A DNA stretch of 64,000 nucleotides, from positions 62,001-126,000 of the forward strand of contig WNNJ02000022.1 of assembly GCA_012934845.2 (NCBI GenBank). Direction: 5' to 3'. The DNA comes from Pomphorhynchus laevis (Eukaryota; Acanthocephala; Palaeacanthocephala; Echinorhynchida; Pomphorhynchidae). A model generated the notes under the pieces. The model searched no databases. It was not told where the DNA came from and saw nothing but the letters and a program-made list of their open reading frames with translations. How positions within the stretch are numbered: the first letter of the stretch is position 1; each line of letters starts with the position of its first letter. This document shows positions 14,291 to 29,619 of this stretch, one piece after another. The translations under genes were made by a program, and so were the position numbers.

Positions 14291-16479
14291 TTCATTTGAC
14301 TACCTGTTAATAAACAGATATGAGAAATACATAAATCTGTAATATTATAAAAAACTAAAATAATTTATAATTATGATGTGATAATATATTCTTAAACGTA
14401 TAACAATATTATAATATTGACGCATGATAAATAAAACACAATTTGCTTCTTCATTTGACTGCTTGTAAATGAACGGACAGGAGAAATACATAAACCTGTA
14501 ATATTATAAAATTATATAATAATTTTTAATTATGATGTGATAATACATTTAATAAAGTATTACAATTTTAAAGTATTGAGGGAGGATTAATAAAACACAA
14601 TTTGCTTCTTCATTTGACTAACTAATAATAAACGGACATGAAAAATACATAAATTTGTAATATTATAAAATTATAAAATAATTTATAATTTAGATGTAAT
14701 AATATATTAAATAACGTATTACAATTTTGAAATATTGACGGAGGATTAATTAAACACAATTTACTTCTTCATTTGACTATCTGTTAATAAACCGACATGA
14801 GAAATACATAAATCTGTAATATTATAAAATTAAAAAATATATTTATAATTATGATATGATAATATATTAAATAACGTATTTATATTTTAAAATATTGACG
14901 GAGGATTAATAAAACACAACTTGCTTCTTCATCTGACTATCTGTTAATAAACAGACATGAGAAATACATAAATCTGTAATAGTACAAAATTATAAAATAA
15001 TTTATAATTATGATGTGATAATATATTAAATAACGTAATACAATTTTAAAATATTGACGAAGGATCAATAAAACACGATTACTTCTTCATTTGACTACCT
15101 GTTAATAAACGGACATGAGAAATACAAATATCTGTAATATTATAAAACAATAATATAATTTAAAATTATGATGTGATAATATACCAAAAAAACGTATTTC
15201 AAAATTAAAATATTGACGCAAGATTAATAAAACACAATTTGCATCTTCATTTAACTAACTGAAAATGAACGGACATGATAAATACATAAAATTGTAATAA
15301 TATAAAATTATATAATAATTTTTTATTATGATGTTATAATATATTAAACGACGTATTACAATTTTAAAATATTGACGGAGGTTTTATAAAACACAATTTG
15401 CTTCTTCATTTGACTACCTGTTAATAAACGGACTTAAGAAAAACATAAATCTGTAATATTATAAAATTACAAAATAATTTATAATTATGAGTTGATAATA
15501 TATTAGATAACGTATTAATATTTTAAAATATTGACGGAGGATTAATAAAACACAATTTGCTTCTTCATTTGACTGCCTGTAAATGAACGGACATGAGAAA
15601 TACATAAACCTGTAATATTACAAAATTATAAAATAATTTTTAATTCTGATGTGTTAATATATTAAATAACGAATTACAATTTAAAGGAATTAATGGAGGA
15701 TTAATAAAACACAATTTGCATATTCATTTGACTACCTGTTAATAAACGGACATAAGAAATACATAAATCTGTAATATTAAATAATTACAAAAAAATTTAT
15801 AATTATGATGTGATAATATATTAAATAAAGTATTACAATATCAAAATATTAACGCATGATTAATAAAACACAATATGCTTCTTCATTTGACTGCCTGTAA
15901 ATGAACGGACATGAGAAATACATAAACCTGTAATATTATAAAATTTTATAATAATTTTTAATTATGATGTGATAATATATTAAATAACGTATTACAATTT
16001 TCAAGTATTGACGGAGGATTAACAAAACACAATTTGCTTCTTAATTTGACTACCTGTTAATAAACGAAATTAAGAAATACATAAATCTGTAATATTAAAA
16101 AATTATAAAATAATTTATAATTATAATGTGCTAATATATTAAATAACGTATTAATATTTTTAAATGTTGACGGAGGATTAATAAAACACAATTTGCTTCT
16201 TCATTTGACTTCCTGTAAATAAACGGACATGAGAAATACATAAATCTGTAATATTAAAAAATTATAAAATAATTTATAATTATGATGTGATAATATATTA
16301 AACAACGTGTTACAGTTTTAAAAAATGGACTGAGGATTGATAAAACAATATTTGCTTCTTCATTTAACTGCCTCTTAATAAACGGACATGAGGAATACAT
16401 AAATCTGTAATATTATAAAATTATAAAATAATTTATAATTATGATTTGATAATATATTAAACGACGTATTACAATTTTA

Positions 16480-17000
16480 AAATATTGACGGAGGATCAAC
16501 AAAACACAATTTGCTTCTTCATTTGAATACCTTTTAATAAACGGACATGAGAAATACAAATATCTGTAATATTTTAAAATTATAAAATAATTTATAATTT
16601 AGATGTAATAATATATTAAATAAAGTATTACAAATTTAAAATATTAACAGAAAATCAATAAAACACAATTTGCTTCTTCATTTGACTACCTGTTACTAAA
16701 CTGACATGAGAAATACATAAATTTGAAATATTAAAAAATTATTATAATATTTTAAATTATGATGTGATAATATAATAAAACGAGTATTACAATTTTAAAA
16801 TATTGACGGAGAATCAATAAAGCACAATTTGCTTCTTCATTTGAATACCTGTTAATAAACGGACATGAGAAATACAAATATCTGTAATATTTTAAAATTA
16901 TAAAATAATTTATAATTTAGATGTAATAATATATTAAATAAAGTATTACAAATTTAAAATATTAACAGAAAATCAATAAAACACAATTTGCTTCTTCATT
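16480..17000 (+). repeat. Tandem dimer duplication
   Basis: The marker TTGAATACCT occurs at about 16523 and 16841, an offset of 318 bp or two monomers. The following stretch, with ACAAATATCTGTAATATTTT, TTTAGATGTAATAATATA and ATTAACAGAAAATCAATA, is almost identical in both copies. Confidence 0.85.
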
Positions 17001-17132
17001 TGATTACCTGTTAAACCACGGAATTGAGAAATACACCAAATCTGTAATATTATAAAATTATAAAAAAATTTATAATTGTGATGTGATAATATGTTAAATA
17101 ACGTATTACAATTTTAAAATATTGACGGAGGA

Positions 17133-17690
17133 TTAATAAAACACAATTTACTTCTTTATTTGACTACTTGTTAATAGACGGACATGAGAAATACATAAAT
17201 CTGTAATATTATAAAATCAAAACATAATTTATATTTATGATTTGATAATATATTAAATAACGTATTGATATTTTAAAATATTGACAAAGGATTAATAATT
17301 CACAATTTGCATCTTCATTTGAATACCTGATAATAAACGGACTTAAGAAATACAAAAATCTGTAATATTAAAAAATTATAAAATAATTTATAATTATGAT
17401 GTGATAATATATAAATAACGTATTAATATTTTAAAATATTGACTGAGGATTAATAAAACACAATTTACTTTTTTATTTGACTACTTGTTAATAGACGGAC
17501 ATGAGAAATACATAAATCTGTAATATTATAAAATCAAAACATAATATTATATATTTGATGTGATAATATATTAAATAACGTATTGATATTTTAAAATATT
17601 GACAAAGGATTAATAATTCACAATTTGCATCTTCATTTGAATACCTGTTAATAAACGGACTTAAGAAATACATAAATCTGTAATATTACA
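17133..17690 (+). repeat. Tandem dimer duplication with a distant third copy
   Basis: The variants TTACTTCTTTATTTGACTAC / TTAATAGACGGACATG, AAATCAAAACATAAT, CGTATTGATATTTT, GACAAAGGATTAATAATTC and GCATCTTCATTTGAATACC appear twice in succession about 313 bp apart. The same series, slightly different, appears at about 1213-1430. The dimer was therefore duplicated locally and also copied across about 16 kb. Confidence 0.8.
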
Positions 17691-18999
17691 AAATTAAAAA
17701 TAATTTATAATTATGATGTGATAATATATTAAAAAAGTATTAATATTTTAAATTATTGACGGAGGATTAATAAAACACAATTTGCTTCTTCATTTGACTA
17801 CCTGTTTATAAATGGACTTAAGAAATACATAAATCTGTAATATTGTAAAATTGTAAAATAATTTATAATTATGATGTGATAATATATTAAAAAACGTATT
17901 AATATTTTAAATTTGACGGAAAATTAATAAAACACAATTTGCTTCTTCATTTAACTACCAGTTAATAAACTGACATGAGTAATACATAAATCTGTAATAT
18001 TAAAAAATTATAAAATATTTTATAATTATGATGTTATAATATATTAAAACGCGTATTACAATTTTGAAATATTCACGGAGGATCAATAAAGCACAATTTG
18101 CTTCTTCATTTGACTACCTGTAAATAAACGGACATGAGAAATACATAAATCTGTAATATTATAAAATTACAAAATAATATTTAATTTAGATGTAATAATA
18201 TATTAAATAACGTAATACAATTTTAAAATATTGACGGAGGATTAATAAAACAACACTTGCTTCTTCATTTGACTACCTGTTAATGAACGGACATGAGAAA
18301 TACATAAATCTGTAATAATTTAAAATAAAAAAAACAATTTATAATTATGATGTGATAATATATTGAAAAGAGTATAAATATTTTGAAATATTGACGAAGG
18401 ATCAATAAAACACAATTTGCTTCTTTATTTGACTACCTGTTAATAAACTGAAATGAGAAATACATAAATCTGTAATATTAAAAAATTAAAAAATAATTTA
18501 TAATTATGATGTGATAATATATTAAACAACGTATTACAATTTTGAAATATTGATGGAGGATCAACAAAACACAATTTGCTTCTTCATTTGACTAACTGTT
18601 AATAAACGGACATGAGAAATACATAAATCTGTAATATTATAAAATTATAAAATAATTTAAATTTAGATGTAATAATATATAACAAAACGTATTACAATTT
18701 TAAAATATTGACGGAGCATTAATAAAACAACACTTGCTTTTTCATTTAACAACCTGTTAATAAACGGACATGAGAAATACATAAATCTTTAATAATATAA
18801 AATTAAAAAACAATTTATAATTATGATGTGATAACATATTAAATAAAGCATTAATATTTTAAATACTTGACGGAGGATAAATAAAACACAATTTGCTTCT
18901 TCATTTGACCACCTGTTAAAAAAGAGACATGAGAAATACATAAATCTGTAAAATTACAAAATTATAAAACAATTAATAATTATGATGTGATAATATATT

Positions 19000-20790
19000 A
19001 AATAACATATTACAATTTTGAAATATAAATAAAGGATCAATAAAACACAATTTGCTTCTACATTTGACTACCTGTTAATAAACAAACATAAAAAATACAT
19101 AAATCTTTAATATTATAAAATTATAAAATAATTTATAATTGTGATTTTATAATATATAAAATAACGTATTACAATTTTTAAATATTGACTGAGGATTCAT
19201 AAAACAATATTTGCTTCTTCTTTTGTCTGACTGTTTATAAACGGACATGAGAAATACATAAATCTGTAAGACTTAAAAATTATAAAATATTTTATAATTA
19301 TGATGTGATAATATGTTAAACAAAGTAAAAATATTTTTAACTATTGACGGAAGATTAATAATACACAATTTGCTTCTTCATTTGACCAACTGTTAATAAA
19401 CAGACATGAGAAATACATAATTCTGTAATATTACAAAATTATAAAACAATTTATAATTATGATGTGATAATATATTAAAACGTATTATCATTTTGAAATA
19501 ATGACGAAGGATTTATAAAACACAATTAGCTTCTTCATTTGACTACATGTTAATAAACGGACATGAGAAATATATAAATCTGTAATGTTATAAAAAGATA
19601 AAAAAATTTATAATTGTGATGTGACAATATATATTAAATAACGTATTACAATTATAAAATATTGACGGAGGATTAATTAAACACAATTTGCATCTTCATT
19701 TGACTACCTGTTAATAAACGGACATGAGAAATACATAAATCTGTAATATTACAAAATTATAAAAAATTTTATAATTATGATGTGATAATATATTAAATCA
19801 CGTAATACAACTTTAAAATATAAACAGAGGATCAATAAAACACAATTTGCTTCTTCATTTGTAGTCCTGATAATAAACGGACATGAGAAAAACAAAAATC
19901 TGTAATAATTTAAAATTAGAAAATAATTTATAATTATGATGTATTAATATATTAAATAACGTATTACAATTTTAAAATATTGACGGAGGATTCATAAAAC
20001 AATATTTCCTTCTTCATTTGACTACCAGTTAATAAACGGACCTGAGAAATACATAAATCTGTAATATTAAAAAATTATAAAATAATTTATAATTATGATG
20101 TGATAATATATTAAAAAACGTATTAATATTTTTAAAAATTGACAGAGGATTAATAAAACACAATTTGATTCTTCATTTGACTACCTGTTAATAAACTGAC
20201 ATGAGAAATACATAAATCTGTAATATTAAAAAATTACAAAATAATTTATAATTATGATGTGATAATATATTAAAACGCGTATTACAATTTTGAAATATTG
20301 ACGGAGGATCAATAAAACACAATTTGCTTCTTCATTTGACTGCCGTTTAATAAACGGACTTGAGAAATACATAAATCTGTAATATTATAAAATTATAAAA
20401 TAATTTATAATTTGGATGTAATTATATATTAAATAACGTATTACAATTTTAAAATATTGACGAAGGATCAATAAAACACAATTTGCTACTTCATTTGATT
20501 ACCTGTTAATTAACGGACATGAGAAATACATAAATCTGTAATATTATAAAATTGTAAAATAATTTATAATTATGATGTGATAATATATTCATTAACGTAT
20601 TACAATTTTAAAATATTGACAGAGGATTAATAATACACAATTTGCTTCTTCATTCGATTACCTGTTATACCACGGACATGAGAAATACATAAATCTGTAA
20701 TATTATAAAATTATAAAATAATTTATATTTATGATATGATAATATATTAAACAACGTATTAATATTTTTTAATATTGATGGAGGATCAAT
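19000..20790 (+). repeat. Higher-order block H, copy 4 (expanded)
   Basis: It carries the same marker series as the 13.3-kb copy (GTAAGACT at about 19267, AAAACGTATTATCATTTTG, TTCCTTCTTC with CTACCAGTTAAT, TTCGATTACCTGTTA with CCACGG). About five extra monomers are interspersed. Its first part is also close to 1431-2050, including the shared TTGTGATGTGACAATATA segment. Confidence 0.75.
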
Positions 20791-23700
20791 AAAACACAAT
20801 TTGCTTCTTCATTTGACTACGTGTTTAAAACGGACATAAGAAATACATAAATCTGTAATATTACAAAATTATAAAATAATTTATAATTATGATGTGATAA
20901 AAAGTTAAATAAAGTATAAATATTTTAAATTATTGACGGAAATTTAATAAAACACCATTTGCTTCTTCATTTTACTACCTGTTTATAAACGGACTTAAGA
21001 AATACATAAATCTGTAATATTATAAAATTATAAAATAATTTATAATTATGATGTGATAATATATTAAAAAACGTACAAATATTTTAAAATATTGACGGAG
21101 GATTAATAAAACACAATTTGCTTCTTCATTTGACTACCTGTTAATAAACTGACATGAGAAATACATAAATCTGTAATTTTAAAAAATTATAAAATAATTT
21201 ATAATTATGATGTGATAATATATTAAAACGCGTATTACAATTTTGAAATATTGACGGAGCATCAATAAAGCACAATTTGCTTCTTCATTTGACTACCTGT
21301 TAATAAAAGGACTTGAGAAATATATAAATCTGTAATATTAAATAATTACAAAACAATTTATAATTTAGATGTAATAATATATTAAATAACGTATTACAAT
21401 TTTAAAATATTGACGGAGGATTAATAAAACAACACTTGCTTCTTAATTTGACTACCTGTTAATAAACGGACATGAAAAATACATAAATCTGAAATATTAA
21501 AAAAATTATAAAATAATTTTTGTTAGATGTAATAATACATTAAATAACGTATTACAATTTTAAAGTATTGACGGAGGATTAATAAAACACTATTTGCTTC
21601 TTCATTTGACTAACTGTTAATAAACGGACCTGAGAAATACGTAAATCTGTAATATTATAAAATTATAAAATAATTTATAATTTAGATGTAATAATATATT
21701 AAATAAAGTATTACAATTTTAAAAAATTGACGGAGAATTAATAAAACAACACTTGCTTCTTCATTTGACTACCTGTTAATAAACGGACATGAGAAATACA
21801 TAAATCTGTAATATTACAAAATTATAAAATAATTTATAATTATGATGTGATAATATATTAAATAAAGTATAAATATTTTAAATTATTGACGGAGGATTAA
21901 CAAAACACAATTTGCTTCTTCATTTGACTACCTGTTTATAAACGGACTTAAGAAATACATAAATTTTCTATATTATAAAATTATAAAATAATGTATAATT
22001 TTGATGTGATAATATATTAAAAAACGTATTAATATTTTAATATATTGACGGAGGATTAATCAAACACAATTTGCTTCTTCATTTGACTACCTCTTAATAA
22101 ACTGACATGAGAAATACATAAATCTGTAATTTTAAAAAATTATAAAATAATTTAAAATTATGAGATGATAATATATTAAAACGCGTATTACAATTTTGAA
22201 ATATTGACAAAGGATCAATAAAGCACAATTTGCTTCTTCATTTGACTACCTGTTAATAAACGGACATGAGAAATACATAAATCTGTAATATTATAAAATT
22301 ATAAAATAATTTATAATTTACATGTAATAATATATTAATTAACGTATTAATATTTTAAAATATTGACGGAGGATTAATAAAACACAATTTGCTTCTTCAT
22401 TTGACTTTCTGTTAATAAACGGACATGAGAAATACATATATCTGTAATATCAATAAATTATAAAATAATTTGTAATTGTGATGTGATAACATATTAAACA
22501 ACGTATTACAATTTTTAAATATTGACGCAGGATCAATAAACACAATTTGCTTCTTCTTTTGACTAACTGTTAATAAACGGACATGAGAAATACATAAATC
22601 TGTAATAATATAAAATTATAAAATAATTTATAATTATGATTTAATAATATATTAAACAATTTATTACAATTTTAAAAAATTGACGGAGGATTAATAAAAC
22701 AATATTTCCTTTTTCATTTGACTACCTGTTAATAAACGGACATGAGAAATACATAAATCTGTAATATTATACAATTATAAAATAATTTATAATTATGATG
22801 TGATAATATATTAAATAAAGTATTAATATTTTAAATTATTGACGGAGGATTTATAAAACACAATTTGCTTCTTAATTTGACTACCTGTTCATAAACTGAA
22901 TGAGAAATACATAAATCTGTAATAATATAAAATTATAAAACAAATTATAATTATGATCTTATAATATATTAAATAAAGCATTAATATTAAAAATTATTGA
23001 CGGAGGATTAATAAAACACAATTTGCTTATTCATTTGACCACCTGTTAATAAACAGACATGAGAAATACAAACAATCTGTAATATTACAAAATTATAAAA
23101 TAATAAATAATTATGATGTGATAATATATTAAATAACGTAATACAAATTAAAATATTGACGAAGGATAAATAAAAGAGAATTTGCTTCTTCATTTGACTA
23201 CCTGTTAATAAACGGACATGAGAAATACATAAATCTGTAATATTATAAAATTAAAAGTAATTTAAAATTATGATTTTTTAATATATTAAATAACGTATTA
23301 ATATTTTAAAATATTGCCGGAGGATGAATAAAACACAAATTGCTTATTCATTTGACTACCTGTTGATAAACGGATATAAGAAATACATAAATCTGTAATA
23401 TTATAAAATTCTAAAATAATTTATAATTATGATGTGATAATATATTAAAAAACGTATTTATATTTTAAAATATTGACGGAGGATCAATAAAACAAAATTT
23501 GCTTCTTCATTTGACTAACTGTTAATAAACGGACATGAGAAATACATAAATCTGTAATATTATTAAATTATATAATAATTTGTAATTATGATGTGATAAT
23601 ATATTAAATAACATATTACAATTTGAAAATATTGACGGAAGATTTATTAAACACAATTTGCTTCTTCATTTGACTACCTGTTAATAAACGGATATGAGAA

Positions 23701-23799
23701 ATACATAAATCTGTAATATTACAAAATTATAAAAAAATTTATAATTATGATGTTATAATATATATGATAACGTAATACAATTTTGAAATATTTACGGAG

Positions 23800-25010
23800 G
23801 ATCAATAAAACACAATTTGCTTCTAAATTTGACTACCTGTTAATAAACGGACATGAAAAATATATAAATCTGTAATATTATAAAATTTTAAAATAATTTA
23901 TAATTATGATGTGATAATATATTAAATAACGTATTACAATTTTGAAATATTGACGAAGGATCAATAAAACACAATTTGCTTCTACATTTGACTACCTGTT
24001 AATAAACAAACATGAGAAATACATAAATCTTCAATATTATAATATTATAAAATAATTTATAATTGTGATTTTATAATATATAAAATAACGTATTACAATT
24101 TTTAAATATTGACGGAGGATTCATAAAACAATATTTGCTTCTTCTTTTGACTAACTGTTAATAAACGGAAAGGAGAAATACATAAATCTGTATGACTAAA
24201 AAATTATAAACTATTTTATAATTATGATGTGATAATATATTAAATAAAGTATAAATATTTTTAACTATTGACGGGGCATTAATAATACACAATTTGCTTC
24301 TTCATTTGACCACCTGTAAATAAACAGACATGATAAATACATAAATCTGTAATATTACAAAATTAAAAAACAATTTATAATTTTGTGGTGATAATATATT
24401 AAATAAAGTATTATTATTTTGAAATAATGACGCAGGATTTATAAAACACAATTTGCTTCATCATTTGACTACCTGTTAATAAACGGACATGAGAAATATA
24501 CAAATCTGTAATATTATAAAATTAAAAAATAATTTATAATTCTGATGTGATAATATATTAAAAACCGTATTACAATACATAAAATATTGACGGAGGATCA
24601 ATTAAACACAATTTGAATCTTTATTTGACTACCTGTTAAAAAACGGACATGAGGAATACAAACAATCTGTAATATTACAAACTTATAAAATAATTTATAA
24701 TTATGATGTGGTAATATATTAAATCTCGTAATATAATTTTAAAATAATAACAGAGGATTAATAAAACACAATTTGCTTCTTCATTTGACGTCCTGATAAT
24801 AAAAAGACATGAGAAATACATATATCTGTAATATTAAAAATTTACAAAAAAAATTATAATTATGATGTGATATTATATTAAACAAAGTATTACAGTTTTA
24901 AAATATTGACGGAGGATTAATAAAACAACACTTGCTTCTTCATTTAACTACCTGTTAAAAAACGGACATGAGATATTACATAAATCTGTAATATTAAAAA
25001 ATTATAAAAT
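23800..25010 (+). repeat. Higher-order block H, copy 5 (about 8 monomers)
   Basis: This is the partner of 3280-4490 at a constant offset of about 20.52 kb (129 monomers). Shared private variants include the AAACAAACATG monomer, TGACTAAAAAATTATAAA, CTGATAATAAA preceded by a GTCC segment, and GAGATATTAC near the end. No inversion is seen. Confidence 0.85.
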
Positions 25011-27229
25011 AATTTATAATTATGATGTGATAATATATTAAATAAAGTATTAATATTTTAAATTATTGACGGAGGATTAATAAAACACAATTTGCTTCTT
25101 CATTTGACTACCTGTTAATAAACGGACTTAAGAAATACATAAATCTGTAAAATAACAAAATTATAAAATAATTAATAATTTTGATGTGATAATATATTAA
25201 AAAACGTATTAATATTTTAAAATATTGATGGAGGATCAAAAAAACACCATTTCCTTCATCATTTGACTACCTGTTAATAAACGGACATGAGAAATACATA
25301 AATCTGTAATATTATAAAATTTTAAAAAAATTTATAATAAAGATGTGATAATATATTAAATAAAGTATTAATATTTTAAATTATTGACAGAGGATTAATA
25401 AAACACAAATTGCTTCTTCATTTGACTACCTGAAAAAAAACGGAGTTAAGTAATAAATAAATCTGTAATATTATAAAATTATAAAAACATTTATAATTAT
25501 GATGTGATAAGATATCAAACAAAGTATTACTATTTTAAAATATTGACGAAGGATCAACAAAACACAATTTGCTTCTTCATTTGACTACCTGTTAATAAAC
25601 TGACATGAGAAATACATAAATCTGTAATATTAAAAAATTATAAAATAATTTATAATTATGATGTGATAATATATTAAATAAAGTATTACAATTTTGAAAT
25701 ATTGATGTAGGGTCAATAAAACACAATTTGCTTCTTCATTTGACTACCTGTGAATAAACGGACTTAAGAAATACATAAATCTGTAATATTATAAAATTAT
25801 AAAATAATTTATAATTATGATGTGATAATATATTAAATACGTATTAACATTTTAAAATATTGACAAAGGATCAATAAAACAAAATTTGCTTCTTCATTTG
25901 ACTACTTGTTAATAAACGGACATGAGAAATACAAAAATCTGTAATGTTAATAAGATATATAATAATTTGTAATTATGATGTGATAATATATAAAACAACG
26001 TATTACAGTTTTAAAATATTGACTGAGGATTTATAAAACAATATTGGCTTTTTCTTTTAACTACCTGTTAATAAACAGACATGAGAAACACATAAAACTG
26101 TAATACTAAAACATTATAAAATAATTTATAATTATGATTTATTAATATATTAAATAGAGTATTAATATTATTAATTATTGACGGTGGATTAATAATACAC
26201 AATTTGCTTCTTCATTTGACCACCTGTTAATAAACAGACATAAGCAATACATAAATCGGAGAGATTACAAAATTATAAAACAATTTATAATTATGATGTG
26301 ATAATATATTAAAGAACGTATTAATATTTTAAAATAATGACGGAGGATCAATAAAACACAATTTGCTTCTTCATTTGACTACCTGTTAATAAACGGACAT
26401 GAGAAATACACAAATCTGTAATATTACAAAATTATAATATAATTTATAATTATGATGTGATAATATATTAAATAACTTATTACAATTTTAAAATATTGAC
26501 GGAGGATCAATTAAAACCAATTTGCATCTTCATTTGACTACTTGTTAATAAACCGACATGAGAAATACATAAATCCGTAATATTGAAAAATTATAAAATA
26601 ATTTATAATTATGCTGTAATAATATATTGAACAAAGTATTACAGTTTTAAAATATTGACTAAGGATTGATAAAACAATATTTGCTTCTTCATTTGACTGC
26701 CTCTAAATAAAGGGACATAAGAAATAAATATATCTGTAATATTATAAAATTATAAAATAATTTATAATTATGATGTGATAATATATAAAACAACGTATTA
26801 CAATTTTAAAATATTGTCGGAGGACCAATAATACACAATTTGCTTCTTCATTTGACTACCTGTAATAAACGGACATGAGAAATACATAAATCTGTAATAT
26901 TATAAAATTATAAAATAATATATAATTATGATATAAAAAAATATTAAATAACGTATTAATATTTTAAAATATTGACAGAGGATTAATAAAACACAACTTG
27001 CTTCTTCATTTACTACCTGTTAATAAACAGACATGAGAAAACATAAATCTGTAATATTACAAAATTATAAAATAAATTATAATTCTGATGTGATAATATA
27101 TTAAATAACGTAATACAATTTTAAAATATTGACGGAGGATCAATAAAACACAATTTACTTCTTCATTTGACTACCTGTTAATAAACGGATATGAGAAATA
27201 CAAATATCTGTAATATTATAAAATAACAA

Positions 27230-28060
27230 ATTTATTTATAATTATGATGTGGTAATATTCTAAAAAACGTATTACAAAATTAAAATATTGACGCATGATA
27301 AATTAAATCCATTTTGCTTCTTCATTGTACTACCTGTAAATGAACGGACATGAGAAATACATAAACCTGTAATAATATAAAATTATATAATAATTTTTAA
27401 TTATATGTGATAAAATATTAAATACCGTATTACACTTTTAAAATATTCACGGAGGTTTTATAAAACACAATTTGCTTCTTCATTTGACTACCTGTTAATA
27501 AACGGACATGAGAAATAAACAAATCTGTAATATTATAAAATTATTAAACAATTTATAATTATGATGTGATAATATATTAGATAACGTATTTATATTTTAA
27601 AATATTGACTGAGGATTAATGAAATACAATTTGCTTCTTCATTTGACTACCTGTTAATAAAACGACATGATAAATACATAAATCTGTAATATTAGAAAGT
27701 TATAAAATAATTTATAATTATGATGTGATAATATATCATATAACGTAATACAATTTTAAAATATTGACGGAGGATCAATAAAACACAATTCACTTCTTTA
27801 TTTGACTAACTGTTAAAAAACGGACATGAGAAAAACAAATATCTGTAATATTATAAAATAAAAAAAAATTTATAATTTTGATGTGGTAATATTCTAAGAA
27901 ACGTATTACAAAATTAAAATATTGACGCAGGATTAATAAAACACAATTTGCTTATTCATTGTACTACCTGTAAATGAACGGACATGAGAAATACATATAC
28001 CTGTAATTATATAAAATTATACAATAATTTTTAATAATATGTGATAATATATTAAATAAC
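27230..28060 (+). repeat. Variant dimer G, left-arm copies
   Basis: Two copies (about 27230-27430 and 27870-28060) carry ATGTGGTAATATTCTAA, ACAAAATTAAAATATTGACG, TTCATTGTACTACCTGTAAA and a shortened TAATTATATGTGATA or TAATAATATGTGATA segment. The combination defines a subtype that appears four more times in the right arm, across the LINE. A further partial copy lies near 28720-28860. Confidence 0.75.
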
Positions 28061-28866
28061 GTATTACAATTTTAAAATATTGACGAAGGTTTAATAAAAC
28101 ACAATTTGCATCTTCATTTGACTACCTGTTAATAAACGAACTTAAGAAATACATATATCTGTAATATTATAAAATTAAAAGAAATAATTTATAATTATGA
28201 TGTGATAATATATTAGATAACGTATTAATATTTGACAATATTGACTGGGGATTAATAAAACACAATTTGCTTCTTACTTTGACTACGTGTTAATAAACGG
28301 ACTTAAGAAATATATAAATCTGTGATATTAAAAAATTACAAAATAATTTGTAATTATGATGTGATAATATATTAAACAACGTATTAAGTTTTTAAAATAT
28401 TGACGGAGGATTAATAAAACACAATTTGCTTCTTCATTTGACTTCCTATTAATAAACGGAGATGAGAAATACATAAATCTGTAATATTTAAATATTATAA
28501 AATAATTTATAATTATGATGTGATAATATATTAAATAACGTATTACAGTTTTAAAATATTGACTGAGGATTGATAAAACAATATTTGCTTCTTAATTTGA
28601 CTGCCTCTTAATAAACGGACATGAGAAATACATAAATCTGTAATATTATAAAATTATAAAATAATTTATAATAATGATGTGATAATATATTAAATAAAAT
28701 ATTACAATTTTAAAATATTAACGCGGGATAAATTAAATTTATTTTGCTTCTTCATTGTACTACCTGTAAATGAACATACAAGAGAAATACATAAACCTGT
28801 AATAATATAAAATTATATAATAATTTTTAATTATATGTGATAAAATATTAAATAACGTATTACACT

Positions 28867-28920
28867 TTTAAACGCGAATATTAAATATTAAATATTCGCT
28901 ATTATATTTAAAAGCGAATT
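28867..28920. other. Non-satellite insert with GCGAAT inverted repeats
   Basis: About 50-60 bases that do not align to the monomer interrupt it between the CACTTTTAA and AATATTTTAA segments (anchor spacing 217 bp, from 28746 to 28963). The insert contains GCGAATATT (28874-28882) and its exact complement AATATTCGC (28891-28899), then a third AAGCGAATT (28912-28920). The palindrome could form a hairpin. It is too short to identify: it could be a miniature element remnant, filler DNA from a break repair, or a slippage product. Confidence 0.7.
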
Positions 28921-29619
28921 AATATTTTAAAACAATGACGGAGGATTAATAAAACACAATTTGCTTCTTCATTTGACCACCTGTTAATAAACGGACATGA
29001 GAAATACATAAATCTGTAATATTATAAAATTATTAAACAATTTATAATTATGATGTGATAATATATTAGATAACGTATTAATATTTTAAAATATTGACTG
29101 AGGATTAATAAAATACAATTTGCTTCTTCATTTGACCATCTGTTAATAAACAGACATGAGAAATACATAAATCTGTAATAAAAACAAAATTATAAAACAA
29201 TTTATAATTTCGATGTGATAATATATTAAATAACGTATTAATATTTTAAAATAATGACGGAGGATTAATAAAACACAATTTGCTTCTTCATTTGACTACC
29301 TGTTAATAAACGGACATGAGAAATATATAAATCTGAAATATTATAAAATTATAAAATAATTTATAATTATGATGTGATAATATATTAAATAACAAATTAT
29401 AATTTTTAAATATTGACGGAGGATCAATTAAACACAATTTGCATCTTCATTTGACTACCTGTTAATAAACGGACATAAGAAATACATAAATATGTAATAT
29501 TATAAGATTATAAAATAAATTTATAATTATGATGTGATAATATATTAAATAACGTATTACAATTATAAAATATTGACCGAGGATTTATAAAACAATACTT
29601 GCGTTTTCATTTGTCTACC

